Below, piece by piece: positions 1 through 7,849 of a stretch of DNA of 53,666 nt. Below the pieces are notes generated by a model that worked only from the letters and a program-made list of their open reading frames with translations, did no database searches and was not told the DNA's origin. Both the position numbers and the translations under genes were made by a program. Within the stretch, counting starts at the first letter, position 1; each line of letters begins with the position of its first letter. Origin of the DNA: a bacterium. Lineage in GTDB: Bacteria; T1Sed10-126. The stretch lies in NCBI GenBank assembly GCA_003554945.1, contig PWHN01000032.1, positions 1 through 53,666 of the forward strand. Direction: 5' to 3'.

Positions 1-553
1 CGGTTATGGATGAATCCTCCGGCGGACCGCGGGTAGGTTCGGTTTCAGGCTCCTTCAGCATGTCCAGGGGATCCAGGATCCGGAAGATCACCCTCGGGTT
101 GCGGATAAAAGAGATTATCTTCATCTCCCCTCCACACTCGGGGCACTGAAGTGGATCTACTTCATAGACCTGCTTGAGCAGCATTGCCCAGCGCTTATGA
201 GCTTCGCTGGCAGGACGCACGTAAGTCTCTTTATATTGTTTCCCCTTGCCCTTTGCCCGTTTGCCCCGCGATACATTCGAATACCAGCCGTAATATCTGG
301 TCAAGTGTTGATTCTTGTCCGGTATATGCTGGGTCACCTGGGCCAGGAAGTCCAGCGGATCGAACACTTCAAAGTTTCGGGTGATCGTTCTTTCGGTGGG
401 CAAAGCCTTCCACTTCTGGAAAGGCAGCGGCTCGGAATGTTCGGCGTCATACAGGATCTTATCCCCCGGCGAGTCCCGATGGATCTTCGCCTCGGCCACC
501 GGACAGCGGGCGATGTAGTGTGTAAACACAAAAACTGTGTAAAAAGTGCTAAC
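1..553 (-). pseudogene. IS91-family transposase, C-terminal remnant
   Basis: Reading the minus strand leftward from about 553 gives one open frame of roughly 180 codons that runs off the window edge. It carries the signature pieces of the IS91/IS801 (Y2, rolling-circle) transposase C-terminal half: YIARCPVAEAKI, then DSPGDKILYDAE, FEVFDPLDFLAQVTQHIPDK, RYYGWYSN, and a late CPECGGEMKIISFI Cys pair. The N-terminal half with the catalytic tyrosines is absent: an in-frame stop lies at 554-556, next to the end of the cysteine desulfurase gene, and no start codon is suitably placed. It is therefore a truncated, inactive copy (or the end of an element broken at this junction). What lies beyond position 1 is unknown. 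Confidence 0.8.
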
Positions 554-1670
554 TTACTTTTTCTAATTTCTCAGCCGCTTCTTCCAGGTCAGTTTTTTTG
601 GTATAACGGCCAAGACTAAAACGAACTGCCCCCTTACCTGTCTCATTATCAATCCCCAACGCTTTTAATACCGGTGAGAGTTCCACCGAATCCGAGTGGC
701 AGGCCGAGCCGGTTGAAGCCGCAATCTCTTCCGTATGTTTGAGCAGGTCGTTAGCGTCCCAGCCGCGGAAACTAATGTTCAGGGTGTTCGGGAGCCTCCG
801 GTGAGGGTGACCGTTGAGGACCACATCATCACCAAACTTATTCTTCAGCAGTTCGTGGAAGTAGTCCCGTTTCTCCTCCAGTTGAGGCGCTTCTTCGTCC
901 GGCCGGGCCCGCCGGCAGGCAGCACCCAGGCCGACGTCGAGGATCAAATTCTCGGTGCCGGCGCGGAGGCCAAACTCATGCCCGGCCCCATGAATCAAAG
1001 GCTCAAGTTCAGATTTGTCCCGGGCATACAGAGCCCCAACCCCCTTGGGAGCATAAAGTTTATGTCCCGCAACAGTCAGCAGATCTACTCCAAGTTCATC
1101 GACGTCAACTTCGATTTTTCCGAGCGACTGGGCGGCATCGGTATGGAAAAGTGCCCCGTGATTATGCGCTATTTCAGCCAGCTCAGCTACAGGCTGGATG
1201 GTGCCAACTTCATTGTTGGCGTGCATCACCGATACAATACGAGTTTCGGGTCTGATCATAGCCCGCAACTGATTCGGATCTACCAGCCCCGTTACGTCGA
1301 CTTCAAGGTAGTCGACTTCATAACCCCGATTCTCCAGGGCGTCGCAGGTCTGCAGGACAGAGGGATGCTCGATCCGGCTGGTGATCAGGTGCGGTTTTTC
1401 CTCCCCGGCGACGACTGTTCCTTTCAGGGCAAGGTTGTTTGATTCACTGCCACAACTGGTGAAGAGGACCTGGCCGGGGTTCGCGTTTATCAGCTCCGCT
1501 ACCTGGCGGCGGGCCCTGTCCACTGCCCGGCCCGCCTTTTTGCCGTAGCGGTGGGCGCTGGAGGGGTTGCCAAAGTTACCCGCCTCCAGGCCGCTTTTTA
1601 CGAAGGGTTTCATTGCTTCCTCTACTTCGGGTGCAAGTGGAGTGGTGGCGTTGTAGTCAAGATAAATCAT
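549..1670 (-). CDS. nifS: Cysteine desulfurase (NifS/IscS family)
   Basis: A PLP enzyme that takes sulfur from cysteine as an enzyme-bound persulfide for Fe-S clusters or other thio-cofactors. Visible features over 373 residues: the N-terminal YLDYNATTPL motif, TSCGSESNNLALKG (cofactor phosphate contact), THH-type AGHKLYAPKG with the Schiff-base lysine near residue 204, RAGTEN, and the active cysteine near residue 324 in STGSACHS. Length is slightly short but complete. A GGAGG site sits just upstream of the ATG. It lies 23 bp downstream of ilvB on the same strand, so the two are probably co-transcribed. No scaffold (IscU/NifU) or regulator is adjacent, so the acceptor is unknown. The 3' end abuts the transposase remnant but appears intact. 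Confidence 0.93.
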   Translation of the reverse strand: MIYLDYNATTPLAPEVEEAMKPFVKSGLEAGNFGNPSSAHRYGKKAGRAVDRARRQVAELINANPGQVLFTSCGSESNNLALKGTVVAGEEKPHLITSRIEHPSVLQTCDALENRGYEVDYLEVDVTGLVDPNQLRAMIRPETRIVSVMHANNEVGTIQPVAELAEIAHNHGALFHTDAAQSLGKIEVDVDELGVDLLTVAGHKLYAPKGVGALYARDKSELEPLIHGAGHEFGLRAGTENLILDVGLGAACRRARPDEEAPQLEEKRDYFHELLKNKFGDDVVLNGHPHRRLPNTLNISFRGWDANDLLKHTEEIAASTGSACHSDSVELSPVLKALGIDNETGKGAVRFSLGRYTKKTDLEEAAEKLEKVS

Positions 1671-1693
1671 AGCTAAAACCTCCTGTTTGATTT

Positions 1694-3466
1694 TTAAACT
1701 TCGGGCACGATCATGTCCTCGATTGAACCGCCGGCCGGGATCATCGGCAACACGTCGTCCTGGTAGGGAACCTCGACCTCAAGCACCCGCGGTCCGTCGT
1801 GGTCCAGCAGCTCCTCCAGGGCCGGTTTGAGTTCTCGCGCCCGGCCAATTTTACCGGCCGGGATTCCGTAGGCCTCGCAGATACCGACAAAGTCAACTTC
1901 AGGATCGCTCAGGTCGGTATCGGCCCGGTCGCCGGCGTAGAACTTGTCCTCAAATTGGGCCACCATGCCCAGATGGCGGTTGTTAATAATAGCTTTGACG
2001 GGCAGGTCGTGCTGGGCGGCGGTGGCCAGCTCCTGGACGTTCATCAGGAAACTTCCGTCCCCGTCCACGACCACGACCTGTTGTTTCGGGTTTGCCGCCT
2101 GGGCTCCCAGCGCGGCGGGATAGCCAAACCCCATCGCCCCAAGACCGCTGCTGCTCAACCAGGTGCGCGGCCTGCGAAACTGGTAAAACTGGGCGGCAAA
2201 CATCTGGTGCTGGCCGACGCCCGAGGCCAGGATAGTTTGCCCGTCGGTCAGTCTGCTTAACTGCTCACAGACTTCCTGGGGCAGGATGGCGTCCTCACGG
2301 TCACGGTAGCGCAGCGGTCTGTTTTGTTTCCATTCGACCAATTTATTCAGCCAGGGGCCGTAGTTGCCCCCCCGGTTCAGCTTTTCCTTCAGTTGTTCCA
2401 ATGCCAGCCGGGCGTCGCTTTCAATGCCAAGGTCGGCGGGTTTGTTCTTGTTGATCTCGGCCGGGTCAATGTCGATGTGAATTATTTTTGCGTGGGGTGC
2501 AAAACGGTCGACGTCACCGGTAACCCGGTCGCTGAACCGGGTGCCCACGGCCAGCAGAAGGTCGGCGTTGGCCACGGCCAGGTTGGCATATTCGGTTCCG
2601 TGCATGCCCAGCAGTCCAAGCGACAGCTCATGGTTCTCGGGGAAGGAGCCCAGTCCTTTGAGTGTTGTGGCCACCGGAATACGGGCCCTGGTTGCCAGGT
2701 CGATCAAATCCCGCGAAGCGGCTGCTGAAATAACCCCGCCCCCGGCACAGGTAACCGGTTTGTCGGCTGAGTTCAACCAGCTGATAGCCTGGTTGATAGC
2801 TGCCGGGTCGGGCTCGGGGTTGCTTCGGGCAGGGGTTGGGTTAAGCTCCAGCGTTTCGGTGAAGTCGGGGCGGGCATAGCCCTTCTGGACGTCCTTGGGT
2901 ATGTCCACCAGGACCGGTCCCGGGCGCCCGGAACGGGCCAGTTCAAAAGCAGCGTTCAGAATTCTTGGGATTTCTTCGGTGGAACGAATCTGGAAGCTGC
3001 GCTTGGTCATCTGATTTGTGGCGTTTAAAACGTCAGTTTCCTGGAAGGCGTCGGTCCCGATAGCATCGGTCGCCACCTGACCGGTCAGGGCTACCAGGGG
3101 CACAGAATCCATGGCCGCGCCCTGGATGCCGGTCAATAGGTTGGTGGCTCCCGGCCCCGAGGTGGCCATACAGACGCCAACCTTACCACTTGAACGGGCG
3201 TAACCCTGGGCGGCAAAAGCTGCCCCCTGTTCGTGGCGGGCGAGCAGAATCTCAACTTCTGCTGAACGGAGAAACGAGTGGTGAATCTCCACCGTCGCCG
3301 CGCCGGGGTAGGCAAAAATCTTTTGCACGGCCTGGCGGGTTATGGACTCGCGGATTATGTCCGCTCCGCGAACCGGTTCGACCGGCTTATCCTCCAGTCG
3401 CTTGGTGGTAAAATTAGCAATCCTATTCGATTCATCTTTCTGAGTCGTATTCGTGGATTTGTTCAT
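1694..3466 (-). CDS. ilvB: Acetolactate synthase large subunit (thiamine-diphosphate enzyme)
   Basis: Condenses pyruvate with pyruvate or 2-ketobutyrate in branched-chain amino acid synthesis. The 590 residues show the three ThDP-enzyme domains: an N-terminal pyrimidine-binding part (FAYPGAATVEIH, the RHEQGAAFAAQGYARSSGK segment with the catalytic Glu, TSGPGATNLLTG), a central FAD-type domain, and a C-terminal pyrophosphate domain with GDGSFLMNVQEL...NN. The loop reads NNRHLGMVAQFEDKFY, so the usual Trp of MVxQW is Phe. That position governs 2-ketobutyrate preference and herbicide binding in characterised enzymes. The start has a strong AGGAGG site. No small regulatory subunit (ilvN) or ilvC is present nearby. 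The sequence style resembles plant/Verrucomicrobia-type enzymes more than E. coli ones (impression, not an alignment). Confidence 0.93.
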   Translation of the reverse strand: MNKSTNTTQKDESNRIANFTTKRLEDKPVEPVRGADIIRESITRQAVQKIFAYPGAATVEIHHSFLRSAEVEILLARHEQGAAFAAQGYARSSGKVGVCMATSGPGATNLLTGIQGAAMDSVPLVALTGQVATDAIGTDAFQETDVLNATNQMTKRSFQIRSTEEIPRILNAAFELARSGRPGPVLVDIPKDVQKGYARPDFTETLELNPTPARSNPEPDPAAINQAISWLNSADKPVTCAGGGVISAAASRDLIDLATRARIPVATTLKGLGSFPENHELSLGLLGMHGTEYANLAVANADLLLAVGTRFSDRVTGDVDRFAPHAKIIHIDIDPAEINKNKPADLGIESDARLALEQLKEKLNRGGNYGPWLNKLVEWKQNRPLRYRDREDAILPQEVCEQLSRLTDGQTILASGVGQHQMFAAQFYQFRRPRTWLSSSGLGAMGFGYPAALGAQAANPKQQVVVVDGDGSFLMNVQELATAAQHDLPVKAIINNRHLGMVAQFEDKFYAGDRADTDLSDPEVDFVGICEAYGIPAGKIGRARELKPALEELLDHDGPRVLEVEVPYQDDVLPMIPAGGSIEDMIVPEV

Positions 3467-3785
3467 CAGTTTACCTCCTGGTCGGGGGAGTAGTGTATAG
3501 GGACAAGTTGATTCAAAGAGTCGCTGAAATTAGGAAAAATTATTGAGGAACGAAACAGGAAAGGATGTTAATTGTTTATGACCCCAAAAGGGGTACTATA
3601 CCCGACAGGAGGACAGAAGGAAGGTACATGCAGCAGGTGGTGAGAGAACTTTGATAGGCAGACGTGAAAAATATATTGATCCTTCTTAAGTCCATAGCAA
3701 CTCACACTCAGTTTTTGTGGCGCTTACAGAGATTTGTGGCCGTATTGCTCGAACCGCAAGTAAATTATACTATTCAATTGAACAC
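3467..3785. other. Intergenic region between ilvB and the dsrE-like gene
   Basis: About 390 bp lie between the two divergent genes. A CCCC-AAAA-GGGG hairpin is at 3580-3591 (no T-run after it) and a 10-bp palindrome TTCAATTGAA at 3773-3782 lies just upstream of the plus-strand promoter. I looked for a T-box or leader peptide rich in Ile/Leu/Val codons before ilvB and did not find one. The ilvB promoter was not confidently located. Confidence 0.5.
3773..3782. promoter_or_regulatory. Candidate operator palindrome TTCAATTGAA
   Basis: A perfect 10-bp palindrome ending 3 bp before the -35 element of the promoter for the sulfur/redox cluster. Its size and position suit a repressor or activator site. 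The nearby ArsR-rhodanese protein is the natural candidate, but no second copy was found in the window, so the assignment is inference. Confidence 0.3.
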
Positions 3786-3815
3786 TTGAAAAGAGGTTTG
3801 TTTTTAAGTTATACT
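3786..3815 (+). promoter_or_regulatory. Sigma70-type promoter for the dsrE-like gene
   Basis: TTGAAA at 3786-3791, a 17-bp spacer, and TTATAC at 3809-3814 (TATACT with 18 bp). The distance to the GTG start at 3857 gives a short leader holding an AAGGAGG ribosome site at 3843-3849. Confidence 0.6.
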
Positions 3816-3856
3816 TAGGAACCAAAGTTGATTATTTTTAGCAAGGAGGAGTTAAA

Positions 3857-4216
3857 GTGGAGAAAATTTTAATTGTTATTAACGATGCTCCATACGGCAG
3901 CGAAGGGGCCTATAACGCCCTGCGGATGGCGATGACTCTCCAGAAGGAACACGGCGATGAAGTAGAGGTAAACGTGTTTCTGCTGGCCGACGCGGTTACC
4001 TGTGCGTTGACCGACCAGGAGACGCCAAAGGGCTACTACAACGTCGAACGGATGTTAAAATCCATCCTTCAGAAGGGCGCCGGCGTCAAAGCCTGCGGCA
4101 GTTGCTCGTCCGCCCGCGGTATAGAGGACAAACCGCTGGTTGAGGGCGTGGAGGTCAGCAACATGAAGGAGTTTTCCCGCTGGACGGTGGAAGCCGACAA
4201 GGTTATGACTTTCTGA
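3857..4216 (+). CDS. DsrE-family sulfur-carrier-like protein
   Basis: A 119-residue single-domain protein of the DsrE/YchN type: MEKILIVINDAPYGSEGAYNALRMA at the N-terminus, an alternating alpha/beta pattern, and a conserved cysteine region KACGSCSSARG near residue 80. Relatives act in sulfur relay, carrying persulfide on cysteine, as small cytosolic oligomers. The GTG start is fixed by an AAGGAGG site 7 bp upstream. It heads a plus-strand series with a dihydrolipoamide-dehydrogenase-like enzyme, OsmC and an ArsR-rhodanese regulator, which supports a role in reactive-sulfur or arsenic-thiol handling (inference). The exact substrate is unknown. Confidence 0.85.
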   Translation: MEKILIVINDAPYGSEGAYNALRMAMTLQKEHGDEVEVNVFLLADAVTCALTDQETPKGYYNVERMLKSILQKGAGVKACGSCSSARGIEDKPLVEGVEVSNMKEFSRWTVEADKVMTF

Positions 4217-4291
4217 CCGGGTATACTTCTGGAAAGTAGCCAGGACGGCAAAACGGTGTAAAATTTATTTCAGTAAAGAGTGGTGATAACA

Positions 4292-5659
4292 GTGCACGAT
4301 TTAATTGTGATTGGAGCCGGACCGGCCGGTTACATCGGAGCAATAAAGGCGGCCCAGGAGGGGATGGACGTGGTTGTGTTCGACGAGAACAAGCGCCCCG
4401 GTGGGGTATGTCTGAACTGGGGCTGTATTCCAACCAAGTCCCTCCTGCACCTGGCCGAGAAGTTTCAGTTCACCAAAAACGCCGCTGACTACGGGATCTC
4501 CCTCGAAGTCGACGGAGTTGACTGGGAGCAGGTAGTCAGCAAGAGCCGCCGGGTCGTCCGGCGTCTGGGGAAGGGAATCGAGGCCCTTTTTAAGAAATAC
4601 GGCGTCCGTCTGAAAAAGAAACGGGCCAGCCTGGTCGAGCCGGGAGTTGTCGAGGCCGACGGGGAGCGCTTCGAGGCCGAGAACCTTCTCCTGGCGACCG
4701 GTTCAAAACCACTGGAGTTAGATTCCGTCAGTGCTAACGGCGAGCGCATTATGACCAGCCGTGAGGCCCTGTCGCTTGACCGGCTGCCCGACAGCCTGCT
4801 GATTGCCGGGGGCGGTGCTATCGGGCTTGAGTTCGCCTACCTGTTCAATACCTTTGGCGTTGACGTCACCGTGTTTGAACTTGAGGATCAACTGTTGCCC
4901 GGCGCCGACCGCGAGGTTGCCCGGGTGGTGGAAAAGGAGTTGAGCAAAGCCGGAATAAACTTTGAAACTTCCACCGCGGTTGCCGGTCTCAGCCAACAAC
5001 AGGATGAAGTAGTCGCTGAAACCGAGTCCGGGTCCGGCTACAGCGCCGAGCTCGGTCTCATCGCCCTGGGTCGCGTCCCGGCAGTGGACGGTTGCCCGGG
5101 AGAAAAGGTTGAGCCGGAGACGGACTCCCGCGGCTGGATTGAAGTAGATCGAAGCTACCAGACGAGTCTGCCCGGCGTTTACGCGGCTGGAGACGCGATT
5201 GGTCCACCGCACCTGGCTCATGTAGCTTCGGCGGAAGCGCTTCGCGCCGTCGATAGTATGTTGGGGGCGCAACCGGACCCGCTCGACTACGACCGGATAC
5301 CGGCCGCCGTCTTCACTAACCCGGAAGTTGGCGCCATGGGATTGACCGAAACAGAAGCCAAACAAAGTTACGACCGGGTTGAGACGGGCAAGTTTCCCTT
5401 CCGGGCCCTGGGGCGGGCCGTCGCCGAGGCCGAGGTCGAGGGTTTCGTAAAACTTGTCTTCGCCGGAGAAGACAGCGAGCTGGTTGGAGCCCACGCGGCT
5501 GGGGCGGACGTGGCCTCACTGCTGGGAGAACTGTCCCTCGCCGGTAGCCTGGGAGCCACGCCCGAGGAACTTCACCGCGCCGTCCACGTGCATCCGACCC
5601 GCTCGGAAGCTATCCCCGAGGCTGCCCTCGCTGCCGTGGGCAATACCCTGCACATGTAG
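4292..5659 (+). CDS. lpdA: Dihydrolipoyl dehydrogenase-like flavoprotein
   Basis: A pyridine-nucleotide disulfide oxidoreductase with the dihydrolipoamide dehydrogenase layout: FAD motif VIGAGPAGY at the N-terminus, redox disulfide GGVCLNWGCIPTKSLL, NAD motif GGGAIGLEFAYLF, FAD motif GVYAAGDAIG, and the C-terminal HVHPTRSE His-Glu pair that serves as catalytic base. I choose the GTG at 4292 (MHDLIVIGAGPAGY) because a GGTGAT ribosome-site match lies just upstream; the longer reading from 4280 would include that site. No E1/E2 complex or glycine-cleavage genes are adjacent, so the dithiol partner may be a sulfur carrier or a lipoyl protein elsewhere. Mercuric reductase is less likely: no N-terminal HMA domain or C-terminal vicinal cysteines. 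Confidence 0.88.
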   Translation: MHDLIVIGAGPAGYIGAIKAAQEGMDVVVFDENKRPGGVCLNWGCIPTKSLLHLAEKFQFTKNAADYGISLEVDGVDWEQVVSKSRRVVRRLGKGIEALFKKYGVRLKKKRASLVEPGVVEADGERFEAENLLLATGSKPLELDSVSANGERIMTSREALSLDRLPDSLLIAGGGAIGLEFAYLFNTFGVDVTVFELEDQLLPGADREVARVVEKELSKAGINFETSTAVAGLSQQQDEVVAETESGSGYSAELGLIALGRVPAVDGCPGEKVEPETDSRGWIEVDRSYQTSLPGVYAAGDAIGPPHLAHVASAEALRAVDSMLGAQPDPLDYDRIPAAVFTNPEVGAMGLTETEAKQSYDRVETGKFPFRALGRAVAEAEVEGFVKLVFAGEDSELVGAHAAGADVASLLGELSLAGSLGATPEELHRAVHVHPTRSEAIPEAALAAVGNTLHM

Positions 5660-6011
5660 TGACTTTGTAAAATCAATTGGCTTTGTAGAGATCCCAAAGC
5701 AGAATGTAGTTTTGGACCCTTTCGCTACTCACCAGACGAAGTCTGGAGTTGTTAACTTTAACAGGTTCCATCTATTGTCTGAGTTATTAGGCGAAATATT
5801 AAACCTCGGTTGATAACATCACCGGAGATACTCCGGTCCGGCGAATCTCCGAGGTATAGAAATTAGTAATCAGCCCATCCGGGGCTACTAATTTCTACAA
5901 ATCCGTATACGAAGGGTCCAAAACCTTCTGTCGAAGTTGAAAGGTGAATTATGAGGTTTTCTATCGAACCAATAAACTTGAAAATACAACCAAAATTAAG
6001 GAGTGATTGCA
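5660..6011. other. Intergenic region with structured repeats
   Basis: About 350 bp separate the flavoprotein gene from the OsmC gene. Most of it is occupied by the inverted-repeat element at 5710-5923 described separately. The remaining 90 bp before OsmC are AT-rich and end in an AAGGAGTGAT ribosome site; no clear promoter was identified. Confidence 0.5.
5710..5923. repeat. Small inverted-repeat element (MITE-like)
   Basis: The left end TTTTGGACCCTTTCG (5710-5724) is matched in inverse by CGAAGGGTCCAAAA (5910-5923), with one base inserted. Inside are two more hairpins: ACCGGAG-ata-CTCCGGT (5821-5837) and a 12-bp perfect stem TAGAAATTAGTA (5857-5868) pairing with 5886-5897, enclosing a GCCC/GGGC inner stem. 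No coding potential is seen. The nested arms and terminal inverted repeats suggest a non-autonomous mobile element or a strongly folded RNA leader before OsmC. Confidence 0.6.
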
Positions 6012-6461
6012 TTGAGCAAGGACTACACCTGTGAAGCCGACTACAGTTGGATTGAGGACAAGGACGGGGAAGTCAGTTTTCCTAACGGAACAACGCTCCC
6101 GGTAAGTATTCCCGGTCATTTCGGGGGCGACGACAGCAAGCTGGATCCGGAGGAACTGCTGGCCGGGGCGGTAAACTCCTGCATCAGCGTTACTATGCTC
6201 GGCGTTTTGCGGCGGGCCGGAGCGCCAATCGATGCTGTGGTCGACTACCAGGCCCGCGCGGAAGGAAGCTACGGCAAGGGCGAGAGCGGCCTGGAGTTTA
6301 AAGAGTTTGTTGTCGTGGCCGAGTTCGTGGTGGAAGACGAAAGTGCCGCCGGCGAACTTCGGACTAAAATTGAGTCCAATGAAATTGAATGCCTGGTAAC
6401 GGAGACGCTTAACGTTCCCACCCGTCTGGAGACTACGGTTCAGATACAGGAGCAGGTATAG
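6012..6461 (+). CDS. OsmC/Ohr-family peroxiredoxin-like protein
   Basis: A 149-residue OsmC-superfamily protein. The first conserved cysteine sits in DPEELLAGAVNSCISVTML and the second in NEIECLVTETLNVP, matching the two-cysteine site that reduces organic hydroperoxides or reacts with persulfides in this family. The start is taken as TTG at 6012 (MSKDYTCEADYSW) because AAGGAGTGAT lies 6-10 bp upstream; the GTG at 6003 would be inside that site. It is separated by 2 bp from the ArsR-rhodanese gene, so they are translationally linked. Dithiol reduction of OsmC by a lipoamide-dehydrogenase-type system is known, which makes the upstream flavoprotein a plausible partner (inference). Confidence 0.88.
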   Translation: MSKDYTCEADYSWIEDKDGEVSFPNGTTLPVSIPGHFGGDDSKLDPEELLAGAVNSCISVTMLGVLRRAGAPIDAVVDYQARAEGSYGKGESGLEFKEFVVVAEFVVEDESAAGELRTKIESNEIECLVTETLNVPTRLETTVQIQEQV

Positions 6462-6463
6462 GG

Positions 6464-7132
6464 ATGGAAGGCGACAAGCTTGATGACCTCTATTACGATC
6501 AACTGGCCCGGATCGGCCAGGCCCTGGACAGCGCCAGCCGGCTGCGGCTGCTTGATTGTCTATCTTACGGCAAACAGTCCGTGGAGCAGCTGGCCGAAAA
6601 AACTAATCTTACCGTGGCTAACGCCTCCCAGCACCTGCAGAAGCTGAAGGACGTTCGACTTGTTCAAGCTGAAAAAGACGGACTTAAAGTTTATTACCGC
6701 CTGGCGGCCAGTGAGGTGGGAGAATTTTACCAGAAGTTGCAGAAGCTGGCCGACCAGCGGCTGTTCGAGGTAAAGTCGCTCCTCGACCAGTATCAGCGTG
6801 ACGCGGATGCGCTTGAGGAAGACGACGCCAAGACGCTGGCCGAAAAAGCGCGCCGGGGCGAGGTAACCGTCCTGGACGTCCGGCCCCGCGATGAATACGA
6901 ACAGCAGCGACTGCCGGGCGCCGTTTCAGTGCCCCTGGAGGAGCTGGAGAAGCACCTGGACGAGCTGCCCGATGACCAGCAGATAGTGGCTTACTGCCGG
7001 GGCTCTTACTGCGTGCTCTCGGACAAGGCGGCCAGCAAGCTGCGCCAGCGCGGCTATAACGCCCATAGCCTCGCCGAAGGAGTCGAGGAGTGGGAGGCTG
7101 AAGAAGATCTTGAGCTAATTTCCGGCCAGTAA
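6464..7132 (+). CDS. ArsR-type regulator fused to a rhodanese domain
   Basis: 222 residues in two parts. Residues 1-100 form an ArsR/SmtB winged helix (ALDSASRLRLLDCLSYGKQSVEQLAE, recognition helix TVANASQHLQKLKDVRLVQ). Residues 120-215 form a rhodanese domain with LDVRPRDEYEQQRLPGAVSVP and the sulfur-accepting loop AYCRGSYC, cysteine near 178 with a second at 183. The classical arsenic-binding ELCVCDL motif is missing, but Cys32 is present in the HTH half. This architecture is known and is thought to link transcription to sulfane-sulfur or thiol chemistry. It directly follows osmC and is probably autoregulatory for the cluster. A possible target is the palindrome at 3773-3782. Confidence 0.9.
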   Translation: MEGDKLDDLYYDQLARIGQALDSASRLRLLDCLSYGKQSVEQLAEKTNLTVANASQHLQKLKDVRLVQAEKDGLKVYYRLAASEVGEFYQKLQKLADQRLFEVKSLLDQYQRDADALEEDDAKTLAEKARRGEVTVLDVRPRDEYEQQRLPGAVSVPLEELEKHLDELPDDQQIVAYCRGSYCVLSDKAASKLRQRGYNAHSLAEGVEEWEAEEDLELISGQ

Positions 7133-7192
7133 CGGAATAACTCCCTGACTTCAAACTTTCTAACTTTCAAACAAAAAAGGTGGTTAAAGAGA

Positions 7193-7822
7193 TTGAACTT
7201 TGAAAATCATCTTCCGGGTGAGGGCGAGGCCGACCATCGCTTTAACCCCGAGCAAGTTGAAAAACTGTTTGAGCCCTCCCGCGTGGCTGAGCTTGAGCCG
7301 GACCAACTGGTGGAAAAGCTTCAGCTACAGCCGGGGGACCGGGTTCTTGACCTGGGAACTGGGGCGGGCCTGTTTCTCCAGCCTCTGCGCCGGAAAGTCG
7401 GCGAACGGGGCGAAGTAATTGGGGTCGACCTGTCGGAGGAAATGCTGGCGGCCGCCAGGTCACAGTGGTTACAGCAACCGCCGGCAAACCTAACCCTGCA
7501 AAGGAATGATCCGGGGGAGATCCCCCTGGCCACCGGCAGTGTCGACGCCGTGCTGGCCGTCTGTCTGCTGCATGAGCTGGCCGAGCCGGAAGCCACTCTG
7601 AAGGAAGTTCGGCGGGTGCTGAAATCCTCCGGGAAAGTGGTGGCTCTCGACTGGCGCGATGTGGAGAGGGAGGAAGGTCCTCCGCTCGACCACCGGCTGT
7701 CCGCTCAGGAGGCGTCGAAAATTTTCCCGGAGGCCGGTCTGCCGGAACCGGAGGTAGAAACGTGGAGCGACAACTACTATCTTTTGGTTTCCGGAGGATT
7801 AGAGCAGGATTGTTTTAAGTGA
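7193..7822 (+). CDS. Class I SAM-dependent methyltransferase
   Basis: A 209-residue UbiE/type-11 methyltransferase: an N-terminal HRFNPEQVEKLFEPSRV segment, SAM motif I VLDLGTGAGLFLQPL near residue 51, the acidic GEVIGVDLSEEML, and a late AVCLLHELAEPEATLKEVRRVLKSSGKVVALDW. It begins at a TTG with AAAGGTGG upstream. It is shorter than typical arsenite methyltransferases (ArsM) and lacks their paired cysteine sites, so an arsenic substrate is not shown, despite the neighbourhood. It follows the ArsR-rhodanese gene by 60 bp and may belong to that operon. Substrate unknown. Confidence 0.85.
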   Translation: MNFENHLPGEGEADHRFNPEQVEKLFEPSRVAELEPDQLVEKLQLQPGDRVLDLGTGAGLFLQPLRRKVGERGEVIGVDLSEEMLAAARSQWLQQPPANLTLQRNDPGEIPLATGSVDAVLAVCLLHELAEPEATLKEVRRVLKSSGKVVALDWRDVEREEGPPLDHRLSAQEASKIFPEAGLPEPEVETWSDNYYLLVSGGLEQDCFK

Positions 7823-7849
7823 AATCAAAACAGGAAAAGGGTGAAAGCT

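Noticed and set aside
735-1442. Long plus-strand open frame (235 codons) opposite the cysteine desulfurase
   Set aside because: It is the antisense shadow of a conserved gene; the protein has no recognisable motif and no ribosome site.
3467-3660. Possible T-box or attenuator upstream of ilvB
   Set aside because: No specifier-loop pattern, antiterminator sequence or peptide with Ile/Leu/Val runs; only a small A4-loop hairpin.
4718-5494. 258-codon minus-strand frame opposite the dihydrolipoyl dehydrogenase gene
   Set aside because: Antisense shadow; the sense strand holds all conserved flavoenzyme motifs.
7193-7822. Arsenite methyltransferase (ArsM)
   Set aside because: Too short and without the conserved cysteine pairs of ArsM; only generic SAM-binding motifs are present.
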